Positions 1 to 7,108 of a DNA stretch of 64,000 bases are shown here, one piece after another (position 1 is the stretch's first letter; each line of letters starts with the position of its first letter). The position numbers were made by a program, and so were the translations under genes. Source of the stretch: Paraburkholderia nodosa DSM 21604 (GTDB taxonomy: Bacteria; Pseudomonadota; Gammaproteobacteria; Burkholderiales; Burkholderiaceae). Under the pieces are notes generated by a model, which did not search any database, was not told where the DNA came from, and saw only the letters and a list, made by a program, of their open reading frames with translations. The stretch covers positions 124,001 through 188,000 of the forward strand of contig NZ_JAFA01000011.1 in assembly GCF_000519185.1 (NCBI RefSeq), in the 5' to 3' direction.

Positions 1-1482
1 CTCTCGAACGGGCTCTGTTCGCTCAATCCGCACGTCGACCGCTGTGTGCTCGTGTGCGACATGGTGATCACTGCGCGCGGCGAGATCAAGGGGTACCAGT
101 TCTATCCGGGCGTCATGCACTCGGCGGCGCGGCTCACGTATACCGAAGTCGCGGCGGTCCTCACCAACACCAAGGGCCCCGAGGCGACGCGCCGCGCGGC
201 ACTGTTGCCGCAACTGCAGAATCTCTATGGCGTGTACAAGTCGCTCTTCGCCGCGCGCCAGAAGCGCGGCGCGATCGATTTCGACACGACCGAGACGTAT
301 ATCGTCTGCAATGCGCAAGGCAAGATCGAGCAGATCGTGCCGCGCCAGCGCAACGACGCGCACAAGCTGATCGAAGAGTGCATGCTCGCGGCCAACGTGT
401 GCGCGGCGGACTTCATGAAGCGCCACAAGCACCCGGGCCTGTACCGCGTGCACGCGGGGCCGACCGCCGAAAAGCTCGAAAACCTGCGCACCTTCCTGCG
501 CGGCATGGGCCTTTCGCTCGGCGGCGGCGACACGCCGCACGCGAGCGACTACGCCGCGCTGATGGCGCACATCCGCGACCGGCCCGACGCGCAGATGCTG
601 CAGACCATGCTGCTGCGCTCGATGCAGCAGGCCGTGTACAGCCCGGACAATATCGGCCACTTCGGGCTTGCCTACGAGGCATACGCGCACTTCACGAGCC
701 CGATTCGCCGCTATCCCGACCTGCTTACGCACCGCGCGATCTACGCGATCCTGCAGGGCAAGAAGTACCAGCCGCAGGCGCCCGAGGGCGTCGAGCTCAA
801 TACCGCGCTCTCGCCGCGCGCCCGCGCCATGCAGGCCGAGGACGAGGAAAAGCGCGGCAAGCGCGCCCGGGGCGCCAACACGGCGATCTGGGAAGAGCTG
901 GGCCTGCACTGCTCGGCGAACGAGCGTCGCGCCGACGAAGCCTCGCGCGACGTCGAGGCCTGGCTCAAGTGCTACTTCATGCGCGACAAGCTCGGCGAAG
1001 AGTACGGCGGAATGGTGAGCGGCGTGACGTCGTTCGGTATTTTCGTGCAGCTCGACGCGCTCTTCATCGAAGGTCTCGTGCACGTGACGGAACTGGGCTC
1101 GGATTACTTCCAGTACGACGAGATCAAGAACGAACTGCGTGGCGAGCGCACTGGCATTCGCTATCGCCTCTCGGACCGCGTGCGCGTGCAGGTGAGCCGC
1201 GTGGATCTCGACGCGCGCAAGATCGACTTCCGCCTCGTGCGCGATACGCCCGTGAAGCCGGGCGGTAACCGGCCGATGCCGGTCGACAAGAGTGGCATGG
1301 ACGGTGGCCCGCGTGTGCGCGCGCTGCCGGGCGGCGACATGGCGCGCCAGAAGAAGGCCGCGCCGGCGCCGAGCGTCGCGGTGAAGGAGGCGCGCGCGGC
1401 GCGCGGCGCCGCCAAGACCGCGAAGAAGCGCTCCGCCGTGAAGCCGACGCCCAAGAAGCAGGCGCCGCGCAAGAAACGCTGA
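1..1482 (+). CDS. rnr: Ribonuclease R, C-terminal part (5' end outside window)
   Basis: RNase R is a processive 3'-5' exoribonuclease that degrades structured RNA and takes part in rRNA and mRNA quality control. The visible 493 residues hold the end of the RNB catalytic domain (motif with SPIRRYPDLL, about residue 230) and an S1 RNA-binding domain (about residues 332-410, GGMVSGVTSFGIFV). The Lys/Arg/Ala-rich tail after residue 420, rich in KK pairs, is typical of RNase R and not of RNase II. The reading frame is open from the first base, so the start lies upstream. rlmB follows 217 bp downstream on the same strand, the usual rnr-rlmB pairing. A GC hairpin with a T-run separates the two. Confidence 0.95.
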   Translation, partial: LSNGLCSLNPHVDRCVLVCDMVITARGEIKGYQFYPGVMHSAARLTYTEVAAVLTNTKGPEATRRAALLPQLQNLYGVYKSLFAARQKRGAIDFDTTETYIVCNAQGKIEQIVPRQRNDAHKLIEECMLAANVCAADFMKRHKHPGLYRVHAGPTAEKLENLRTFLRGMGLSLGGGDTPHASDYAALMAHIRDRPDAQMLQTMLLRSMQQAVYSPDNIGHFGLAYEAYAHFTSPIRRYPDLLTHRAIYAILQGKKYQPQAPEGVELNTALSPRARAMQAEDEEKRGKRARGANTAIWEELGLHCSANERRADEASRDVEAWLKCYFMRDKLGEEYGGMVSGVTSFGIFVQLDALFIEGLVHVTELGSDYFQYDEIKNELRGERTGIRYRLSDRVRVQVSRVDLDARKIDFRLVRDTPVKPGGNRPMPVDKSGMDGGPRVRALPGGDMARQKKAAPAPSVAVKEARAARGAAKTAKKRSAVKPTPKKQAPRKKR

Positions 1483-1529
1483 GCGCCATGCATGCGGAGC
1501 GCCAAACGCGCTCCGCAGCCGTTTCCTAT

Positions 1530-1564
1530 CCGGGCCGCGCCACTGTGCGCGTGCCCGGTTTTTT
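1530..1564 (+). terminator. Probable intrinsic terminator after rnr
   Basis: CCGGGC (1530-1535) pairs with GCCCGG (1553-1558), with further GCGC/GCGC pairing inside, and six T follow (1559-1564). It lies 48 bp after the rnr stop, so rlmB probably has its own promoter or depends on readthrough. Confidence 0.6.
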
Positions 1565-1699
1565 CACTTGCGTGCCGCGTCGGGTTTTGCCACATGGGCG
1601 CGGCTTGCATACGCCGGACCGCACGACGCGGCCGGCGACCATCGTTGTTGGCGGCGCTGTGTCTGCGCCGCAAAACGTTCATCAGGGGTTGTCTCAGTC

Positions 1700-2443
1700 A
1701 TGTCACGTCTCAAGGTTCTTTACGGGTTTCATGCGGTGATCGCACGCTTGCGGCACGACGCGTCCACGGTCGAGGATGTCTACTACGATCCGACGCGCCG
1801 CGACCGCCGCATGCAGGACTTCCTGCACACCGCGAAGGAAGCCGGCGCGCGCGTGATCGCAGCCGACGAAACGCGCCTCTGGGGTCTCGCGCACACGGAG
1901 CGCCACCAGGGCGTGGTGGCCCGCGTGCACGATCTGGCGCTCGCGCAGAATCTCGCGGAGCTGCTCGACGGCATCCAGGGCTCGCCGCTCCTGCTCGTGC
2001 TCGACGGCGTGACCGATCCGCACAATCTCGGCGCGTGCCTGCGCGTGGCCGACGCGGCCGGCGCGCACGCGGTGATCGCCCCGCGCGACCGCGCCGTGGG
2101 TCTGAACGCCACGGCCGCAAAGGTGGCGAGCGGCGCGGCGGACACCGTGCCCTACATCACCGTGACGAATCTCGCGCGTGCGCTGCGCGAGCTCAAGGAC
2201 GCGGGCGTGTGGGTGGTCGGCACCGCCGGCGACGCGAGCGCGAGTCTCTACCAGACGAAGCTCGACGGCCCCGTGGCGCTCGTGCTGGGCGCCGAGGGCG
2301 AGGGCATGCGCCGCCTCACGCGCGAAACCTGCGACGAAGTCATGCAGATTCCGATGGCGGGCACGGTCGAGAGCCTGAACGTTTCCGTGGCTTCGGGCGT
2401 GTGCCTGTTCGAAGCGGTGCGCCAGCGCTCGGCCGCGCGCTGA
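1700..2443 (+). CDS. rlmB: 23S rRNA (guanosine-2'-O-)-methyltransferase RlmB
   Basis: RlmB is a SPOUT-family enzyme that 2'-O-methylates G2251 of 23S rRNA (E. coli numbering) using S-adenosylmethionine. The three SpoU motifs are in order: LDGVTDPHNLGACLR (about residues 100-115), LVLGAEGEGMRRLT (about 194-207) and IPMAGTVESLNVSVASG (about 217-233), which form the knotted AdoMet site. An N-terminal substrate-binding domain precedes them. The ATG at 1700 gives 247 residues, normal for the family. The frame stays open upstream to 1568, but the protein there has no RlmB-like sequence. Confidence 0.95.
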   Translation: MSRLKVLYGFHAVIARLRHDASTVEDVYYDPTRRDRRMQDFLHTAKEAGARVIAADETRLWGLAHTERHQGVVARVHDLALAQNLAELLDGIQGSPLLLVLDGVTDPHNLGACLRVADAAGAHAVIAPRDRAVGLNATAAKVASGAADTVPYITVTNLARALRELKDAGVWVVGTAGDASASLYQTKLDGPVALVLGAEGEGMRRLTRETCDEVMQIPMAGTVESLNVSVASGVCLFEAVRQRSAAR

Positions 2444-2566
2444 TCGCCCGGCGATCGCCCGCCGGATAGCCTGTCGCGCGATCTTGCGAGATGCGGGCAG
2501 CCCGTGCCCGCATCTCCGGTAAACTATGCGGATTCCGCGTTTTTCTCCTCCTCGGGCTGTACTCCC

Positions 2567-3262
2567 ATGACTCAAGACGAACTCAAGCAACTGGTCGGCC
2601 AGGCCGCCGCCGACTATGTCAACGCGAACGTGCCGGAAGGCGCCGTGATCGGCGTCGGCACGGGCTCCACCGCGAACTGCTTCATCGACGCGCTGGCGGC
2701 GAGCAAGGGCCGCTACCGCGGCGCCGTGTCGAGCTCGGTCGCGACCACCGGGCGCCTCGAAGCGCACGGTTTCAAGATTTTCGACCTCAACGAGATCGAA
2801 TCGCTGCCCGTGTACGTGGACGGCGCCGATGAAATCGACGGTGCCGGCGCCATGATCAAGGGCGGCGGCGGCGCGCTCACGCGCGAGAAGATCGTCGCTT
2901 CGGTGTCGGACGTGTTCGTCTGCATCGCCGATGCGAGCAAGCGCGTCGACGTGCTCGGCCAGTTCCCGCTGCCCATCGAAGTCGTGCCGATGGCGCGCAC
3001 GGCCATTGGCCGCCGTGTGACTGCGCTCGGCGGCGTGCCGGTGCTGCGCGTGCAAAAGGACGGCTCGCCCTTTATCACCGACAACGGCAACGAGATCCTC
3101 GACGTCAAGGGTCTGCGCATCAGCGACCCGCACACGCTCGAGGCGCATGTCAATGCATGGCCGGGCGTGGTGACGGTGGGTCTGTTCGCCGCCCGCGGCG
3201 CGGACTTCTGCCTGCTCGGCGGCGAAACCGGCGTCGAACGCATCGAATACCGCAAGGCCTGA
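2567..3262 (+). CDS. rpiA: Ribose-5-phosphate isomerase A
   Basis: RpiA interconverts ribose 5-phosphate and ribulose 5-phosphate in the non-oxidative pentose phosphate pathway, in the cytosol. The phosphate-binding GVGTGSTANCFIDAL motif (about residues 29-43), DGADEID (about 85-91) and KGGGGALTREK (about 98-108, with the catalytic Glu and Lys) are all present. Its 231 residues match the family. The ATG at 2567 was chosen because MTQDELKQ is the usual beginning; an in-frame ATG at 2504 would add sequence not seen in RpiA. A strong hairpin terminator follows the gene. Confidence 0.97.
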   Translation: MTQDELKQLVGQAAADYVNANVPEGAVIGVGTGSTANCFIDALAASKGRYRGAVSSSVATTGRLEAHGFKIFDLNEIESLPVYVDGADEIDGAGAMIKGGGGALTREKIVASVSDVFVCIADASKRVDVLGQFPLPIEVVPMARTAIGRRVTALGGVPVLRVQKDGSPFITDNGNEILDVKGLRISDPHTLEAHVNAWPGVVTVGLFAARGADFCLLGGETGVERIEYRKA

Positions 3263-3274
3263 GCGGCCTCGCGC

Positions 3275-3329
3275 GAGCGGCACGTGCAACAGGCTTCTGC
3301 CTGATTTTGCCTGTGCGCTGCCGCTCTTT
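3275..3329 (+). terminator. Terminator after rpiA
   Basis: GAGCGGCA (3275-3282) pairs with TGCCGCTC (3319-3326), the inner ACAGGC pairs with GCCTGT, and a short T stretch follows. A second 9 bp hairpin, CGGCAGGCC/GGCCTGCCG (3334-3356), comes directly after without a T-run. Confidence 0.65.
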
Positions 3330-3842
3330 ATTCCGGCAGGCCTGCGTGGCCTGCCGAACCGAACGTCGCGATTAATTATTAAAAGAACGCGATTTCCGAT
3401 ATCTGGTTGTCTGCGCATCTATCCGAAACTTCAATTCGCCTTTCGATTATTTTTGAAAGGAAATCTCCGAATTCAAGGTCTTCGCAATTCGCTACGTTGA
3501 GAACCGCACACAAAAATGCGAATGACGTAGCAATAGTCTGACTGTCTGAGATATAAATTCACCGTCCGGCGACGTTATGCAAACGGTTCGCTAAAAGAGA
3601 CGTCGAAACGACCGGTCAGGGGAAGGGCGGCGCGCAAAAATGCGCAGCGGCTCGAGGGTTTCTGTCAGGCAGTGCGTGAGAGTTCGTGGCGTACGCCGTG
3701 CGGTACACGGGGAAATAATGACAACAGCGGGTGTTGGACGATTTGTATCGGACTACTATTCAACGGGGTCCGCCAAACGTACAGGGTTTCACGGGGCATT
3801 CCTTTCTGTTCTCCGGATTTTCAATTCTGCATGATCGCCTGA

Positions 3843-3928
3843 TTTACGCAAATGCGTAAAGATTAAGGGTGCTCTGCGCGCGAGTTTTAATCTGGTCACT
3901 CCGTTAAACGGTCTTCCCGATATCGGGA
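3843..3928. promoter_or_regulatory. Cluster of three dyad sites upstream of the exported-protein genes
   Basis: Within 86 bp there are an 8+8 bp inverted repeat with a 2 bp spacer (3843-3860), a 5+5 bp repeat around one base (3901-3911) and a perfect 14 bp palindrome (3915-3928). They end 145 bp before the ATG at 4074. Their density points to regulator binding or RNA structure. The regulator is unknown; the Crp/Fnr-type gene at 5590-6324 is a nearby candidate, by proximity only. Confidence 0.35.
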
Positions 3929-4073
3929 TGGTCCGCGGGGATATTCGCGCGTTTTAAATGCAGTGATTTTATCGGCATTGCAATTGAAGTCGTGTTAAAT
4001 GCGCCCGCGCTATCAGGGGGAGTGCGCGCGCATTCATCCAACGTTCCCCTGTTTTATCAGGAAGACCACAATC

Positions 4074-4667
4074 ATGAAGAAGATTCAGGCCATTTCGCTC
4101 GCCGTCATGCTCTCTTTCGGTTCGGCTGCCGCATTCGCAGGCGGCGCCGGTGGCATGGGCGCGCCGTCGTCTTCCACCACGTCGGCGGTGGGCGCAGCGG
4201 GCGTCGGCTTTGGCGCTACGGCACTCACGTCGAACTCGACCTCGTCGGTCAACGGCAGCTTCACGTCGGCGCTGACGGTGCCGGGCCATATCGACGCCAC
4301 CGTGTCGCAAGGCAACCAGTCGTTCTCGAACGCGAGCCTCACGTTCGGTTCGAGCTACACGGCGCAAAACGGCAACTCGCAGACCTACGGCCAGACGGCT
4401 AACGGCTACGTCGGCCAGACCGGCACGACGACCACGAACCAGAATTCGTCGACGCTCGGCTTCACGAGCGCCACGCAGTCGGGTTCGCAGAACTTCAACT
4501 CGTCGGTGATCAACACGTCGTTCGACGGTTCGAGCGGCAGCTACGGCGGCTCGGGCTTCACGTCGAACGCAACCGCGAACGGCACCGGCACGGCCAATGC
4601 GGACGGCGGCGTCGGTATCGTCGCAGCGGGCGGTTCGGGTTCGCTCACGGGCGGCATGCACTGGTAA
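4074..4667 (+). CDS. Exported Ser/Thr/Gly/Asn/Gln-rich low-complexity protein, unknown
   Basis: I do not recognise a named family. The 197-residue product begins with a classic Sec signal peptide (MKK, hydrophobic core, probable cleavage after AFA at about residue 22). The mature part has no cysteine and is dominated by Ser, Thr, Gly, Asn, Gln and Ala. Phe or Tyr recurs roughly every 8-12 residues (for example NQSFSNASLTFGSSY, NSQTYGQTANGYVG, SQNFNSSVINTSFDG). This pattern resembles secreted fibre, amyloid-like or beta-solenoid surface proteins, which is inference only. The ATG at 4074 fits the signal peptide. A second exported-protein gene follows 72 bp downstream, after a strong hairpin. 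Confidence 0.8.
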   Translation: MKKIQAISLAVMLSFGSAAAFAGGAGGMGAPSSSTTSAVGAAGVGFGATALTSNSTSSVNGSFTSALTVPGHIDATVSQGNQSFSNASLTFGSSYTAQNGNSQTYGQTANGYVGQTGTTTTNQNSSTLGFTSATQSGSQNFNSSVINTSFDGSSGSYGGSGFTSNATANGTGTANADGGVGIVAAGGSGSLTGGMHW

Positions 4668-4698
4668 TCCGAACGGGTCAGCCGTTCACTAGCGCGTC

Positions 4699-4723
4699 GG
4701 AAAGGGGGCGCTGCCCCCTTTCC
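4699..4723 (+). terminator. Intercistronic 10 bp GC hairpin
   Basis: GGAAAGGGGG (4699-4708) pairs perfectly with CCCCCTTTCC (4714-4723) around a 5 nt loop, between the two exported-protein genes. No T-run follows, so it may act as a partial terminator or an mRNA-stabilising 3' end that makes the first product more abundant than the second. Confidence 0.5.
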
Positions 4724-4739
4724 GTTCACGGAGAGAAGA

Positions 4740-5351
4740 ATGAGCAAGCTGAAACAAAAGATTGCCGTTGCCGGGGTGTTGCTGTTTGCAGGCGCCGCGT
4801 GGGCGCAAACCACGCCGACGATGACATCGGGGACCACGTCCGCGTCGAGCCAGACGAGCACCGTCTCCAATACCGTCGTATTGCCGAGCGGCGGTACGTC
4901 GGACGTCACGTATCACGGCGGCTACGATGTGCGCACGACGCCCACGGTCTACGCGCCGGCCTTGACGGCTTCGGTGACCGAGACCTGCTGGGGCAGCATT
5001 TCCGCCGCGGTGTCGGTGGTGGGCGTGGGCGCGACGGCCGCGGGCACCATCAAGGATATGGACTGCAACAAGCGCCTGAATGCGGCCGTGGCCTGGCGCA
5101 TGGACCGCAAGGACATTGCGTTCAACATCATGTGTCAGGAAGACGACTTCCGCGAGGCTGCCGCGCTGACCGATCATCCATGCGGCGACAAGCGCAAGGT
5201 CGCGAACAACGATGGCGCGCCCGTGCAATTGCGCAATGCCGAGACGACCCCGGATCCGAAGCTTCAGGAGCCGACCGACCCGTTCGTGCGCGAACGCGAG
5301 CACTTGCCCGAGTTGCCGCTTGCACAGGCGCTCGTGCCTTCGGCCCATTGA
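4740..5351 (+). CDS. Exported small protein with four cysteines, unknown function
   Basis: The 203-residue product has a Sec signal peptide (probable cleavage after AWA, about residue 22), then a Thr/Ser-rich segment, then a region with four cysteines (about residues 83, 109, 132 and 148) enclosing a Gly/Ala/Val-rich, weakly hydrophobic stretch (about 87-103). The layout, with a TCWGS-like motif, a Gly/Val stretch, a DCNKR-like motif and MCQ, recalls small unnamed proteins I associate with proteobacterial surface loci and some phages; this is recollection, not a search. GAGAGAAG just before ATG 4740 is a good ribosome site. It is probably co-expressed with the gene at 4074. The charged C-terminus is Pro/Glu-rich. 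Confidence 0.75.
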   Translation: MSKLKQKIAVAGVLLFAGAAWAQTTPTMTSGTTSASSQTSTVSNTVVLPSGGTSDVTYHGGYDVRTTPTVYAPALTASVTETCWGSISAAVSVVGVGATAAGTIKDMDCNKRLNAAVAWRMDRKDIAFNIMCQEDDFREAAALTDHPCGDKRKVANNDGAPVQLRNAETTPDPKLQEPTDPFVREREHLPELPLAQALVPSAH

Positions 5352-5501
5352 GTCCCGCAAGGCTGAAGAGAAGAGGGCGCGCTCCTGTTCTCTCCAGCTG
5401 GCGCGGCAAGATACGATCGATTCGGTGTCCTGTATGTTCCGGTTGCCTTCGACCTTGCCTGACTGGGCGCGCGATCGCGCAGGCAAGGTGAGCAGGCGCG
5501 C

Positions 5502-5525
5502 AAAAGCGTGCCGCTGCGGGCACGC
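5502..5525 (-). terminator. Terminator of the Crp/Fnr-type gene
   Basis: Read on the minus strand, GCGTGCC and GGCACGC (5519-5525 and 5506-5512) form a 7 bp stem followed by TTTT. It lies 65 bp after the stop at 5590. A separate dyad, CCTTGCCT...AGGCAAGG (about 5453-5489), could serve the plus-strand gene. Confidence 0.55.
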
Positions 5526-5589
5526 CTTGTCAGGGGACGACACGCGAATGAACTCGCGGCGCGCAACACACGCGCGCGCGATTACGCGC

Positions 5590-6324
5590 TCACGCGACCG
5601 TTTCCGCCTGGTGCAGGCGCGGCAGCAGCCGGTCGAATTCGCGGCGCACGAGCCCGTAGCACTCGCAGGCGCGGGCTTCGAGGCCTTCGCGATCGAGCAC
5701 GCGGATATGGCCGCGGCTGTGATGGATCAGGCCTTCGTCGTGCAGCTTGCCGGCGGCTTCGGTAATGCCTTCGCGGCGCACGCCGAGCATGTCGGCGATC
5801 AGCTGCTGCGTGACGCTGAGATCGTTGGAAGCCACGCGGTCCACTTCGATCAGAAGCCAGCGGCACAGCTGCTTGCTGAGCGAGTGGTGACGATTGCACG
5901 CAGCGGTCTGTGCGACCTGCGTGAGCAGCGCGTGCATATAGAGCAGCATGAGGCGGCGCAGGAAGTCCGAGCGCGCGAATTGCTGCTTGAGGGCTTGCGC
6001 GCTCATGCGATAGGCGAAGCCCGCGCATTGCACCTGCACGCGGTTCGGCATCGTTTCGCCGCCCGTGAGAACGGGCACGCCTGTCATGCCTTCGCGGCCG
6101 ACCGCCGCGATTTCGACCGAGCTGCCGTCTTCCATCGTCGAGAGCAGCGAGACGATCGCGGTAGTCGGAAAGTAGACGTGATGAATGCGCTGGCCGGAAT
6201 CGCAGATCAACTGTTCGGTGCGCAGATGAACGAGTTCGAGGTGCGGGGCGAGAGCCTGCCATTCATGCGACGGGAGGGCGCCCAGCAAATGGTTGCCGTG
6301 AAGATCGGATTGAAGGGTTAACAT
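5590..6324 (-). CDS. Crp/Fnr-family transcriptional regulator
   Basis: The 244-residue protein has a cyclic-nucleotide-binding-type beta barrel (about residues 20-130, with the PTTAIVSLLSTMEDGSSVEIAAVG region) and a C-terminal winged helix (about 165-215, with SVTQQLIADMLGVRREGITEA as recognition region). It has no N-terminal Cys cluster for an Fnr iron-sulfur centre, and the barrel lacks a clear cAMP phosphate-binding motif, so the signal is unknown. The ATG at 6324 has GAGG upstream and begins just before the conserved barrel; the frame is open further up to 6582 but that part reads like non-coding sequence. It is convergent with the exported-protein genes and has 784 bp of upstream DNA. 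Confidence 0.88.
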   Translation of the reverse strand: MLTLQSDLHGNHLLGALPSHEWQALAPHLELVHLRTEQLICDSGQRIHHVYFPTTAIVSLLSTMEDGSSVEIAAVGREGMTGVPVLTGGETMPNRVQVQCAGFAYRMSAQALKQQFARSDFLRRLMLLYMHALLTQVAQTAACNRHHSLSKQLCRWLLIEVDRVASNDLSVTQQLIADMLGVRREGITEAAGKLHDEGLIHHSRGHIRVLDREGLEARACECYGLVRREFDRLLPRLHQAETVA

Positions 6325-7108
6325 GACTGGTCCTCGTGCGAGGCGGCGCGTGCCGCCTACTGTTTTTTGATTCCGTTCGCCGAACTCGTTGTTGTCTGCC
6401 GTTTCCCGTGCGGCTTTTGTGTTCGTCGTGCCGGCCCCATAGTCCCGCTTGTTCGTGCTCATTCCTGCTTGTTCTTGCCTGGTCCCACTCTTGCGCTTGC
6501 GTGCGCGGCATCGTTCGTCCGCGTCTGCGTTCGTGTGGCGATCTCTCTTTAGCAGGGTGTGTGCCAGTCGGTGCGAAACCACGCATTGAAGCGGCTGAGC
6601 GCGAACCGGCGATGCGGCAGCGCGGCGAAACGCCGCGTTTTTGTTTCAGTTTTGTACGGCGACTTTGCGGGCCGCTGCGCTGCGCATTACCCTTTTGAAA
6701 GTCGCAAGCCAATGATTTGATTGGATTATTTCCACTGGTGGCAGGGGGAATCAGAAATGGCTCCTCGTTGAAACATGGATCCGGGGCGATTCGGGCGGCG
6801 ACCAGAAAAACAAGCGGTTTTGATTCAGTTCTGTTGCAACGCAGACGTAGCCGGCGAAAAAACGTTCGGCGCTGAAACATCGCGCGTGAGCGGCTTGGCG
6901 GGGCGCCCGCCGGTGCGCACGCGGTCAGTGTGGGTATGCGTACAGATTGGCATGCCGAGGTTTGCTCCAATGAGGTCCGTAAAAAGCCTCAAGGCTTTGT
7001 GAGGCTTGAGAGGTCCGGGAGGCGCGTGACGCTTCGCGCGAGCCCGCCGGCAGGCAGGCGCGGCGTTCGTCGACGCGACCCGACGTATTTCAACGGGGAG
7101 CTCACTGC
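6325..7108. other. 784 bp divergent intergenic region
   Basis: It lies between the Crp/Fnr-type gene (leftward) and manC (rightward) and must hold both promoters. About 6640-6860 is AT-richer than the flanks. A leader hairpin AAGCCTCA/TGAGGCTT (6984-7007) sits 100 bp before manC. I see no credible gene and no clear promoter consensus. Confidence 0.4.

Larger units (their letters stand above)
3263..4073. other. 811 bp AT-richer intergenic region with several inverted repeats
   Basis: Apart from the rpiA terminator no convincing gene is seen. From about 3370 the base composition falls well below that of the flanking genes. Three clear dyads lie close to the next gene: TTTACGCA-AA-TGCGTAAA (3843-3860), CCGTT-A-AACGG (3901-3911) and the 14 bp palindrome TCCCGATATCGGGA (3915-3928). 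These look like operator or leader elements for the exported-protein gene at 4074. No clear -35/-10 pair could be fixed by eye. The open frame at 3640-3834 is not supported as a gene. Confidence 0.5.

Noticed and set aside
3640..3834. Open frame of 64 codons in the AT-richer gap before the exported-protein genes
   Set aside because: No ribosome site, an Arg/Val-rich N-terminus typical of chance translation, and three dyads directly behind it; nothing supports translation.
6336..6698. Open frame rich in Cys and Arg opposite the upstream region of the Crp/Fnr-type gene
   Set aside because: Composition is that of a random GC-rich frame; no family resemblance and no ribosome site.
6947..6970. 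TGGCAT...TTGCT before manC as a sigma-54 promoter
   Set aside because: The spacing between GG and GC is 13 bp, not the required 10 bp.
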